From: CAZVWH01 sp964631175
GTDB taxonomy: Bacteria > Planctomycetota > Phycisphaerae > Sedimentisphaerales > Anaerobacaceae
DNA: 64,000 nucleotides
Direction: 5' to 3'
Assembly (NCBI GenBank): GCA_964631175.1
Contig: CAZVWH010000002.1
Span: 1-64,000 of the forward strand
Part shown: piece by piece, positions 1 to 11,700 of the stretch
Position numbering within the stretch: position 1 is the first letter of the stretch
How the letters are laid out: each line of letters starts with the position of its first letter
Made by a program: the position numbers and the translations under genes
The notes under the pieces: generated by a model
Databases searched by the model: none
Seen by the model: only the letters and a program-made list of their open reading frames with translations
What the model was told of the DNA's origin: nothing

Positions 1-64
1 TATCAATCCCACGTTAATCTGTGGCTAAGCAAACGATTCAATTTTTTCTTTGCCGCCGTGGGTA

Positions 65-358
65 TTAATGAGCCTTTAGTTGGCACAAAGTTAAAATAAC
101 ACTGATACAGGCTACTATTGCAGCTATTGCTGCGCAAAAACAAGACCACTTTGCCAAAATACATGCGTAGAGCATTGTTTCTGTTTGCAGTTCTGTATGA
201 ACAGCCTGAATACACTTATGTTTTATATTATCCATACCTGCCGTCTGCACTGGTATCCCCCAATTCTTAATCTTATCCTCAAACGCTTTACCTTCGACAT
301 CAATTTTTCCCATCTTAGATAAAAGTTGCCGAAGTTCTTTAATCCTCTTTTTTGCCAT
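65..358 (-). CDS. Small hypothetical protein with one C-terminal membrane helix
   Basis: I do not recognise this 97-residue protein. It starts with a basic, helical stretch (MAKKRIKELRQLLSKMGKID) and ends with one hydrophobic segment of about 25 residues (from CILAKWSCF to ILTLCQL), so it is probably a tail-anchored inner-membrane protein with a cytoplasmic head. The start chosen is the ATG at 358, which has an AAGGA ribosome site six bases upstream; an in-frame TTG 15 bases earlier would overlap that site. It stands alone, followed by a long repeat-rich spacer. The coding call rests on the ribosome site and the membrane segment only. Confidence 0.5.
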   Translation of the reverse strand: MAKKRIKELRQLLSKMGKIDVEGKAFEDKIKNWGIPVQTAGMDNIKHKCIQAVHTELQTETMLYACILAKWSCFCAAIAAIVACISVILTLCQLKAH

Positions 359-1289
359 AATTTTTCCTTGCAAATGCTAAACAAAACTCTGCATTTTTTC
401 TTTGCAGATTATACGAGTTTGTGGATAAAACCGAAAGGATTTATTTTAGCAACCGTCCAACGTAAAGCTGAAGACTAAATATTTTGGATTCCTGCTCCCC
501 GCTTCGCCCGTAACGATGGGGCTTCGCAGGGCAAGCAGGACAAGCCGGTATCAAGAATCGAGTATCAAGCATCGAGAAAATATTTAGCTTGAAAATTAAG
601 CCGTTTTCGTGTATAATATTAGTTAAAATAATGGAATAGAATCATACTATTAAACAGTTCATAGTTCATAGTTGATAGTCCGTAGTAAATCGTAAACTTA
701 TGCCCACGAAGACTTGTATATTCAATCAGGAAATCCTCTTAATGGCCATCATCTCACAAGATGCAATTAAACTCGGCTGTTCAGGCGGACAGGGCAAAAT
801 TCAAATCCAAACTTTGTTTGTCCTTGAGACTCCGCCGGGGAGAGCATGCCATCCAACGTGTTCTACAATTGTCGAGAATCCTCTACAAATCGGCCATGTT
901 TTTTGCAAAACAAAGCCAATTTGTTTAAGGCAGAAATGAATGCAAGCTTTGTTAAAAAAAAGAATTATGAAAATGTACGACTTTGCAGACGCGGGGAAAA
1001 CAAACCCAATCAAAGCCAATTTCAAAGCCTCCACCTTTGGATTACCGCAAAAACAAACCCAATCCTTCGACTGGATTCGGCAGGCTCACCACAAGTCCGC
1101 TCAGGACGGGACAAAGCCAAAGCTGGTAGCTTGGGCAAATTGTTTGACCATATTGAAATTTTTGTCTTCAAGACAAATTCAAAAAATCTTGATTTTGCGA
1201 GACAGGCTCGATATTCTACTTATAAATGAGGCTCTTCGGCTCATTCAATGAGCTCAGGTAAAAAAACTTTTTTAGGGGATTAATTAGAA
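359..1289. other. Long intergenic region with degenerate repeats
   Basis: About 930 bases without a credible gene. Short open frames here are made of recurring phrases such as KTNPI, NKANLF and NQSQF, produced by repeated A-rich DNA (AAACAAACCCAAT, AAACAAAGCCAATTTG) at about 904-930, 995-1030 and 1046-1068. At 1057-1112 there is a copy of a dispersed repeat (CCTTCGACTGGATTCGGCAG followed by CTCACCACAAGTCCGCTC) that recurs near 24067 and, inverted, inside cooC. I read the region as decayed repeat DNA plus the upstream region of aroC. Confidence 0.55.
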
Positions 1290-2615
1290 ATGTTAGGTTG
1301 TCACATAGGACGATGTTTTCAGGTAACGGTTGCGGGTGGCTCTTACCAGGAAGGATTGACATCTGTAATTCAAGGTGTTCCGCCCGGCATGATGCTGACT
1401 GAACAAGAGATATACGGAGACTTGCTTCTGAGAAAACCCGGTGCTGATGAATTAAGCAGCCCACGAAAGGAGCCGGACCTGCCGATTATCTACTCCGGCC
1501 TAAACGCCGCCGATACGATAGAAAATGCAGGTAATAAAAACCACACCAACGGCACACCATTGGCAATCCTTATCCCGAATTTGGATCGTCATTTCATTCA
1601 CATACAGCAATACCAAGATACTAATCGCACGCCACGTCCGGGCCACGCGTCATACGCATCATTTATAAAGTATGGCCCAAATGATGACGCCATTGGCGCC
1701 GGCATTTTCAGCGGTCGTTATACTTCAACTATCGTAGCTGCCGGCTATGTCGCTAAAAAAGTCCTGAAAAAATGCGGCATCGAAGTTTATTCGTACATAA
1801 AAGAAATTGCCGGCGTACGATGCGGCGATTTGCCCCATGAGCAGACTTTTCAATATACCAACAACTATAAAAAAATGCGGCGAGATCTGGACCCATTTTA
1901 CCAGGAGGTTTATGTTAAAGGCCGAATCAACATGGAAATGAGATTCCTGGAAAAAACCAAAATCTTAGCAGAGATCGAAAAGGAAATTGATGCTATCCGC
2001 AGCAAAGCCGGCAAGCTAAGTCCTAAGCAGGCCAAGGAAAAATACAACGTCCACACGATTGTGAACTGTCCTGATATTGATGCTGCTCAGGCAATGGTCG
2101 ATGCCTGCAATCGGATTTCCGCTACGGGCGATTCGGCTGGTGGTGTTGTTGAAGTTGTCGTAACCGGTGTCCCTATAGGCCTTGGCGAGCCGGTCTTTTG
2201 CAAGCTCGACGCCGAGCTTGGCCGAATGCTCGGCATCGGTGCGGTCAAAGGCGTTGAGGTCGGTGCAGGTTTTGCCGTTAAAGATATGACCGGCAGCCAA
2301 AATAACGACCAAATGCGCAGCAAAAATGGCAAAGTTGTCTTCCTATCGAATAATGCCGGCGGCATTACAGGCGGCCTTACTACAGGTGAGCCTATCGTGG
2401 CCAGGCTTACTATCAAACCCACATCTACGATTGACAAACAACAAAAGACTATCGACAAATATACCTTGGAGAATAAAGAACTGGCTGCTATTACCAGACG
2501 TGATGCAACGATTGTAGGCCGTATCTGGCCGGTTGCAGAGAATTACACAGCGATGGTAATACTCGATCACCTGCTCATGCACTACGGCTATCAGAAGTTA
2601 AAGGACAATTTTTGA
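1290..2615 (+). CDS. aroC: Chorismate synthase, divergent form
   Basis: Predicted to convert 5-enolpyruvylshikimate 3-phosphate to chorismate, last step of the shikimate pathway, with reduced FMN, in the cytoplasm. The family's central RPGHA signature is present (RPGHAS, His119), as are GxFSGRxT (GIFSGRYTST), GLGEPVF, the Gly-rich GGITGG segment and the C-terminal RxD block (RRDATIVGR). Two things are odd. The N-terminal GESHG signature, which carries a catalytic His, reads GGSYQ, so that His is Tyr19. The protein has 441 residues against about 360 for most bacterial enzymes, mainly because of a charged insert around residues 185-245. It is a single gene facing the minus-strand gene downstream. 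The fold assignment is firm; full activity is less certain. Confidence 0.88.
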   Translation: MLGCHIGRCFQVTVAGGSYQEGLTSVIQGVPPGMMLTEQEIYGDLLLRKPGADELSSPRKEPDLPIIYSGLNAADTIENAGNKNHTNGTPLAILIPNLDRHFIHIQQYQDTNRTPRPGHASYASFIKYGPNDDAIGAGIFSGRYTSTIVAAGYVAKKVLKKCGIEVYSYIKEIAGVRCGDLPHEQTFQYTNNYKKMRRDLDPFYQEVYVKGRINMEMRFLEKTKILAEIEKEIDAIRSKAGKLSPKQAKEKYNVHTIVNCPDIDAAQAMVDACNRISATGDSAGGVVEVVVTGVPIGLGEPVFCKLDAELGRMLGIGAVKGVEVGAGFAVKDMTGSQNNDQMRSKNGKVVFLSNNAGGITGGLTTGEPIVARLTIKPTSTIDKQQKTIDKYTLENKELAAITRRDATIVGRIWPVAENYTAMVILDHLLMHYGYQKLKDNF

Positions 2616-2711
2616 AAAACCGTAAGGTGAGATTTTCATCCTTCGCAGGTACTTTATTGGTGTACTAAAGCCAACGCTACCTGTCTAATTTGCAAACTCA
2701 CCAATTCACTA

Positions 2712-5700
2712 TTATCGGGTAGTTAATATCATTGCTTGTGGCTCTGACAACTGAGTCTCATTGCCGTATATATCACGAGCCTTGACCTGGAAACGAAGTA
2801 ATTGATTCTGTCTGCCAACCCTGACGGTCCATGTTGGCTCAGTTATCCAGCCACTACTTAAGCCATTAGGCGAAACTCCAGAGAGCTCCGCCGGCTCCAG
2901 GCACAAGAAGTAATATTCCACACCGCCGCTCTCATCTGTTGCTTCTACTGCCGTCATTGTAACATAGTATTGATCGAAACCACCACCGCTATCTATCTCC
3001 GTGGGCAAGCCGTTCTCGTCAAACTGCATCGGATCAGGTGTCGGAGGCATTGTCTCTATAGGAGGTAGAGTCGTAGCACAAGCCCGGGACGACCAACCGC
3101 TCTCATTCTGATTGGGCGATTTGTCCCTGGCCTTTACTCTATAGCAGTATTCGGTATCCGAAGTTAGGCCGATGTCCGTATAATTCGGATCATCCTGCCA
3201 ACCGCTATCATGTCCGCCGACTGTAAGGGCCCCGAAATAATACTCCACGTCGCTATCATCGAAAACGGGGGCAGCTTCCATCGAAATTTCACTTATCGAT
3301 ATTACATTAGGTTCCATTTGCCAATTAGGTATGGACGGCGGTGTAATATCCAGCTTACTTCTGGCATAGCGAACCTCGGACCAATCAGTCTCATTGCCTA
3401 ATTGATCGCTTGCCTTTACTCTGTAGCCGTATGTAAAATCAGTTGTCAGGCCGGTGTCTTGCCAAGTCGGACTTTTCTGCCAGCCGCTACTGGGTTGGCC
3501 ATCAGGCACTCGCTCGAAGTAGTACTGCACATCCCAGCCCCAAGCGTCAACAGCACTCTTAGCAGTCATCCCAATTGACGTCAATGAAATCGCATTAGGC
3601 TCTTGCTCCCACTGGCTCGGATTAGGAGTCGGAGGATCAGTATCTTTAACCAGCCAGCATTTAGACATGAAGCTCAAATCTTCAAATCCAACTTTTCTAT
3701 CAAATGTGAAGTCTGCACCTCCGCACCATTCATTTATGTTGGAGCAACCCCCGTCGAGCCACCTTGACATAAATACAGCAAAGTCAGAGAACGTGATTTG
3801 GCCGTCAAAATTCAGGTCACAGAAACTACATGCCTCTATCCCTAAAGGATAATGATAGCCCATATCGACAATACCTTTATCAGGTTCCTCATCGGTTCTT
3901 GTAGTATAGCCGACCAAGCTGAGTTTGCTGGCGAGGTCACTACCGGCATCAATACACAGGCTGTTTTGCAACTGACCGGCATCGATTTGACTGAGATAGT
4001 AACTGCCGAACGGCCCACTTACAAATAGCGGCCTAAGGTCGATATTACCATCGAGCCAGTATAACGTACAGCCTTGAGCAACACGAACGGCAGACCTTCC
4101 GCCCCTGACGTCACTATAGGAAACGGCGAGCCTCGCCGGACTCGGGGCGTGCTCAAAACCTGTTCCTACTGCGATCTCGAATCCTTCTATAGCAAAGTTA
4201 TCCCAGAAAATGCTGTTGATAACTTCGGTGTCACTCTCATAAGAGCAATAAAGGCCGCCGCCGAAGCCGGTTTTGCCAGCTTCACCGAAGGTTCCCGGCG
4301 CCGAATTGCTCACAAATGTACAGTTCGAGATGAGCGACTCAGCATACCAGCTAACCGAGATGCCTCCACCGTCTCTACCGGCTAAGTTATTGGTTAAAAA
4401 GCAGTTTTCAACCGATACGGTGTTGCTACCGCTGATATAGATTCCACCACCGGAGCTGTCCGCTTCATTATAGCTGATATTACAGTCGGCAATCACGGCA
4501 CTGGCATCGAAACAATATATAGCTCCACCTTTACCACTAAATCCATTAGCATAATTTCTGCTGAAATCGCTTCGGACTATCTCACCTACATTGCCCGATA
4601 CATATACTCCACCACCTCTATAGGCTGTGTTATCCACAAAATTACTGTCGGCCAATACCGGATTAGCACTAACCCAGTACGCTCCGCCGCCTAAGGAAGC
4701 CTCATTTTCAATAAATGTACTATTAGTAAACGCAATTATAGCGGAATCTTCGGCACATACGCCGCCACCATAGCCGATATAGGGGTCAATACGATACCTC
4801 GGTCCGACAGCCGCCGGATCGACCGCTTCTGGTGATGAAGAGACGTTGTTTCCTATCGCACAGTCGTTAAACATCACCATAGCATCCGCTGCGCAATAGA
4901 TACCACCTCCGTAGCTTGGTATCTCGTAACTGATTATAGGCTCAGGATTTTGACCGGGTCTGTCTCCACCTTCACCACTCATGCCACCCAGAGTGAAGTT
5001 GTTGCCGATTGTACAATCTTCAAAATCAACCTTGCTGCCAACATCACAGTACACACCACCTCCGTATGCACTGTACCATCGATAGTTACCGATATAGCCC
5101 CAGTGCTGCCAGAGATCACCACTTATAAATACCCTGGTTAGACTGAAAGGATCATAATGATACTCGCCTGCCGTGCTCCAGTTTCCTCCGTAGTTGGCTG
5201 TACCGACATTAAGTTGATAGTTACCGCCGGCTCCGCCGTCGCCGCCATTGCCACCATATGCTCCGTTATTGATAATCTGGCAGTTTATAAATTTTGATTC
5301 ACTATTGGGCCCACAATATATTGCACCACCACGTGCCCAGCCGGCCCAGCCGCCTCGGCCGGCATTGTTAACAGCGTCTGAATCAATACCAATGCCACCA
5401 CTGCCGCCGCGAATTTGGTTATCTCTGAATATACAGTTCTTGATGGTGATAGGACCGATACCTTCAGAAATGTATAGTGCGGCTCCTTCAACCCCATCTC
5501 CATCGTAACCATCCGGATGACACGGGTCCTGCCTGGAACCGTTATTACCATTATCGCCGGCCCAATTGCAGTTCTGGATAGTCAGGCCATTTAGAACAGT
5601 TCCATCCGCGCCAGTAACAATATCGAACGCACGATCAGCGTATCCTGTTCTATCAATAATCGTTTCCGCTATACAGCAAGGATCATCAGGATGCTCAGAC

Positions 5701-8700
5701 CTGATGGTAACAGGTTTGTCTATTGCTACCGCCGGACCAAAATAGGTGCCGGTACGAATCACAATCGTATCGCCAACCTGGGCGGCAGCGATTGCATTGC
5801 GAATCGTCGGATAATCTTTAGGCACGGTGATAGTGACGGGCGGCCCAAACTCCACACGAATGGTTTTATTGGCATTCATAGTAACAGTATTAGTTACAGA
5901 CCTCGATCTGTCGTTGTCGGTACCTTCCCATCTCCTGACTCTATAACCTTCATCAGGCTCAGCTATAAGCTGTACAACCGTACCAAACCTGACGGCGTGT
6001 GTTTGGGCTGCATTTATGACAAAAGAATCGTCGTCCTCTATCCATTCCGCACGGAGAATTCCTCTTCCGCTGCCGTTAATTACTTCTATTGCCAGATCGT
6101 ACGCAGTTTTCACAAATCCGACAGTAACGACCTTATCACTATCCAGTGTTACGGTGTTAGTCGGCCCGGTTAGACTGTCATCGTCCGTGCCGTTCCACAA
6201 AACCTGATAGTAATTCGAGTCGTAATTGGTATCTATCCTGAGCGTAACAGTTGTATGCCAGTTATACAAGCCGTCGTAGCTGGGGTCATTAACACTGGGC
6301 TCAATTATCACAGGCACAGGACTATCTGGGCTGCTGGTTATAGCGCTAAAGGACAACTGGAACTGTGGTATGCCGAACAGATCGTAGTGATAACCCATAT
6401 CTATTATATCGCTGTCCGGTACGCTGTCAGTTCTGGTAGTATATTTATCCAGACTGAGGATGCTTAATAGGTCACTTCCGGCATCAACGCAGGGACTGTT
6501 CATACTCTGGCCCGCAGCGACCTGACTTAGAAAATAACCAGCGACAAACAGCGGGTCCTCATCGATGTTGTGACTATTAGCGGCCCAGTTATAGCTGGTG
6601 CGATCCTGGTTGAGCACGCAGTTGGTACCAACAAAAATGGGAGACGGAATCACCGAAATCAAATCGATCGCCTTCATAAGCGCACTGACCACCTCGCCTG
6701 CACCAGTCGCCGTTAGTAAAGTCCCTCCGGTTCCTTCAGCTAAATCCGTAAAATATGTTGCAGCTTCCAAATCGCCACCAACCAACAGAGATACAATGTG
6801 CTTCTGCTCCCATCCACCTGCCGCAGCAAGCACATCATTAAGGGTATAATCTGTGAAAGGCTCAGGGTCATGGGGTGGAGCGTCGGCCATAAGAAGAATT
6901 ACTCTCACCACGTTACCTGACCGCCATGCTCCGGGTCCCGTAGAGCCGGGGTCTGCTCCATAGAAATTGCCGGCCAATGTCTCGACCAGCGAATTGTGGT
7001 CGATACAGTGCATCAAAGCCGTATAGACCGATTCGGGCCAATCGGCGCCACCAGAGGCCGTTAATGAATTGAACGCGTCTATCACCGCATCGGTATCAGT
7101 TGTAAAGCCCGCAACAGTTCTATAAGGGTAATCATTAATAGCTCCATATCGGTCATCAATAGCCGTATCCACATTGGGCTGATTAAAATCCTTATATTCC
7201 ACCACAGCAATCCTATAGTCAGGAATCTTAGTCGCTATCGAGTTGGTGATTTGCATTGCTGCATTTTTAACCGCGTCGATATCATCCCACATGCTGCCGG
7301 TCGTATCTATACAGAAAATAAGGTCAAGGGCCTCCGTTTTCGCTCCATAGGCATTCGGATCCGTAGCATCCTGAACGTCACTGTATGAGACGTTCACCGT
7401 CGATAGCCTCGGGTCGTACTCATAGTCGGTGGCAACTGCGATCTGCGAGCCATGAGAGCCGATGTCGCCTAAGTTGTCCCAGACGATGCTATTAACGATA
7501 TTAGCATAGCTATAATAGGAGCAGTATAATCCGCCGCCGAATCCACTTCCTCCAACCCTGTTATCTGCGATCGTACAATTTACAACGTTGCAATCCGAGT
7601 GCCAATTAGCTGAAATCCCTCCGCCGTCTCTGCCGGCGAAGTTTTTGGATATTAGACAGTTCTTAAGCCACGCACTTTCGCTACCGCTAAGATATATTCC
7701 GCCGCCCGAGGCCGCGGCATGATTATTGAAGATATTACAATCAACAATCGTAGTATTAGCATCAAAACAATGTATTGCAGCACCTTCACCTAATACGTCA
7801 ATAACATTATTGGGATCGACTAAGCTTGTATTATATAACGCTTGATTCTCGTAGAAATTGCTTTTTGTGATTTTGCACGAATTGCCGACGAAATAAACGC
7901 CGCCGCCGTGGTATGCCGTATTCGCCTCGAAGTCGCAGTCGTTAATATCCGGATTCGCCCATGTCGCCCACATACCTCCGCCGATGGTAGCTATATTGTC
8001 GTTGAATGTGCAGTTCTCAAACGCAGGATTTGCACCATCTTCAAAAGCTATCGCACCGCCGTAGCTAATATATGGATCATCTTTAATGACCGCTGCGTCA
8101 GTGTCATCCATTCCTCCGTGCCAATTTATTCCATTGACATCAGCTTCATTATTAATGAAAGTACATCCGGTGAACGCAGGTGAGCTGTCGGCTTCGCAGT
8201 AAACGGCTCCGCCGAAGGCATCGATTCTATAGTGCCTGTAAGGCCATTCTGTTACAATGGGAGTTCCACTAAGACCACAACTACCGCCCTGGGCGAGATT
8301 ATTGATAAATCTGCAGTCCACAAAGTCCGGTGTACTGTAAGAGTCACAATACGCCGCACCGCCGAAGCCGGTATATCGCCAGTAGTCTTCAAATGGTCCA
8401 TCTTCCCACCACGGGGCAAAAGGATCACCCCAGCCGCCGCCGTGACCGGGGTTATGATCTGTCCCACCATTGGCACCGTTGCCGCCATCCCCGCCGCGGG
8501 CTAAGCAACCAATGAAGGAGCAGTTTGTAAATATCGGATTGCCGTTAAAGCCGACAGATACCGCCCCACCGTAGGCAGCGCCCGGCCAGCCGCCGTTGCC
8601 GCCCCAGCCTGAACCATCTACATCCCCCCCACCATTGCCGTGACCACCATGGACACCACCGACGGCACAATCAATGAAAATACAGTTGCGGACATCAGGT

Positions 8701-11700
8701 GAGGCATCGCCCATTAATTCCATTCCGCCGCCATAGGTATCGCCTATACGACCGCCTGGGCCGTCACGACCCGAACCTGTGGGGGTTATCCATATCGTAT
8801 TGAGGTCATATCGAGCACTCTGGATAGTCAGACCATTTATGACGGTATTCCGGCTTACGTTCCAGATCTCAAAGCCGCAATTATAGATAACGGTAGCCGC
8901 AACTGTGCAGGGATCGTCCGGATTATTACTTGTTAGCGTGATGGCCTTACCGGATATGATAATCTTTTCCCATTCATATGGCAGACTCGACTCGCGTATG
9001 TCATAGATACCTGGCGCGATCCTAACAATATCACCATTGTCTGCCTCATTGATAGCAACTTGAATATTTGTGTAGTCGCCGGGAACATCCAGAGTTCGCG
9101 GGGCGTAGAATATAACTTCAACCTCCTTAAATTCTCTGCCTTGAGGATCTATGACAAACGGCCCACTCATAGTCACTGTGTTTTCGCGCTGATATGAGTA
9201 ATCATTGTTTGTGCCATCCCATTTAATGAAATGTGATGGGTTAATTGGAGCAGCGGTCAGATCAACCACCGTATCGCGTGTATATCTACCGGTGCGTGGG
9301 GTTACTGTTCCGCGGCCGTCGATAACCCGTGTACGCAAAGTCACCAAAATAGTCTCAAATCTGACGGTAATGATTTTATCCAAATCCATTGTGACGATAT
9401 TCTTCTGAACAGCGGCAATCTGTCCCGTGCTTGTCCGGTCCATACGCATATCATCATCAGTGCCTTGCCACGATTTGAATTGATAGACGTTGGGATCTTC
9501 TGGACTTACTATCAGAGGTACTTGACTGTACTGAATATAAATATGAGGACTGCCCGCAGGGTCAGGGCTGATATTTCCTACGCCGGCTGGGGTTACCATC
9601 GTAGTTAAACTGTATTGCATTGCCGGCTGTGTATCGTTGTAATGATAGCCAATATCGACTCGCCCGAGGTCTTTATTACCGTCCGCATCTTCGTAGTTAT
9701 CCGTACGGGTGGAATATATGTGCATACCGAGTGCCACTGCATCATCGCTACCGGCGTCCACAGCAGGACTGGTTGCGTCCTGAGGATTGACGTTCGGATC
9801 TACAAACTGTCCATCGACATCCAATATCTGGCCCGCCTCGTACTGGCTCAAATAATAATTGCCCAGCCGGCCCCGTACAAACATGGGGTCACCGATAATG
9901 TTGTTGCTTCCGCTCAAAATGCTATCCGGTTCAACATCCAAAAAGCTGTATGCTCTATCGCTGTCTCTATCATAATAATCACCTTGAAGGTTATCATTGA
10001 AAAGACAGGAACTCATGATCGGCTCAGAATCCGCATCCTGCTCATAAATTGCTATGTCACGGTTATCATTAAAGATACAGTTAGCAACTTGCGGTGCAGA
10101 TGTTCCGGCGCAATACACAGCACCGCCCACGCCGTCGAATTCATTTGAAGAGTTGCCTATAAAAGTGCAATTGGTAATAGTTGGTGAAGCATCCGCACAG
10201 AATATTCCGCCACCGTCCCAGCTATCAACTGTATTATTGATTATGAGACAATTCTTAATCGGTATAGATGTAGCATTTAAATAAATTCCGCCACCGTCGT
10301 AATCGGCGATGTTACCGTTTATGGTAGAGTTCATAACGGCTGGCAATGAACCAGTGTCACAATAGAGGCCACCTCCATCCCATGCTGTTCGGTTCTTAGT
10401 AATCGTACAGCCGCTGATTAAAGGAGCACAATTTACGGTATAAACACCTCCGCCGGGCCATTGTGCGGTGTTGCTGCTGATTGTACAACGGATGAAATTC
10501 GGGTCGCAATTATCGCTACAGTAAATGCCGCCGCCATTACTTTCCGCCGCATTGCTTGAGATATCTGAATCCGTAACATTCGGATTAGAGCCACTTTCAC
10601 AATAGATACCCCCGCCGCCGCCACTTGCCGTATTAGCAATAATTTTACAACTACTGATGCTGGGATTGGAGCCGTCTTTACAATAGATACCACCACCATT
10701 CTGTATCGTGGTGTTCTTTGTGATAACGCAGTCTAAAAGCTCAGGTGCGGCATTACTGCAATAGAGGCCTCTTGCTGTGTTCTTGGTAACGTTACAATCG
10801 TTAATTTGCGGCGAGGAGCCGTCAACATAGATTCCTTCCGCCCCATCAACGACAGAAAAACCTAACAGAATGCTGTCGATATCTTCACCGTTGTTAAAGG
10901 TTACTACGCTACCGCCATCAAAAAGGGCAGAGATAAAAGTATTTTGCGGTGTAGGATCACCAACATTCCTGCCGCCCGCGGTGCTACCACTACGTACCGT
11001 GATTGCTTTACCCCTGAAATTGATGGTTTCGATATACCAAAAGTCCGAAGCTGCTACCAGGGTATCTCCGTCACTGGCATTATCTATCGCCCGCTGAATA
11101 GTCGGATACTTTATAGCCGTTCTCGTATTTAAGACTTCTCCTTGCCTTGCCATTTTCAAGGCCATGAAGAGGTCAAGTCGGCCACCCGAGACACACAACC
11201 CCGGCAAGGTCGGATCAACAGAGCGTAGCATTATCTTCTTTACTTGCTGATATGTTAAATTTGGATTGACCACTTTAATCAGCACACAAGCGCCGGTTAC
11301 ATGGGGAGCAGCCGCTGATGTACCGCTATCGTATGCGTACTCGATATCAATGCCGTATTCGTCCATCCATCCTGTCTGCATATCCTCTGTCGGTGTAGTG
11401 CTGAGGATACCCACACCAGGTGCGCCCAAATCGACGTCCTCAATGCTATAGTTGGAAAAAAACGCCATATTATCAAAGTGATCTGTGGCCATTACAGAGA
11501 TGATGTTGTCGAGGTCAAAACGTGCGGGATAGGCAGCCATATTAATACCGTCGTTACCCGCGGCAGCTACAACAAGAATGCCGGCATCTCTGGCGGCAGC
11601 GATGGCATCGTATAAACCCTGATCATACTGGTAACCTCCCCACGAGGCGTTTATAACATTTACGTTCCAGGCAACGGCATAATTCATAGCTTCGATAGCA

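Noticed and set aside
846..1251. Two overlapping frames of 103-127 codons upstream of aroC
   Set aside because: Made of the A-rich repeat phrases; both frames equally open and neither has a ribosome site or a domain.
5691..6173. 160-codon plus-strand frame opposite the giant gene
   Set aside because: Antisense shadow of beta-helix and InlB-type repeats; no protein-like motif.
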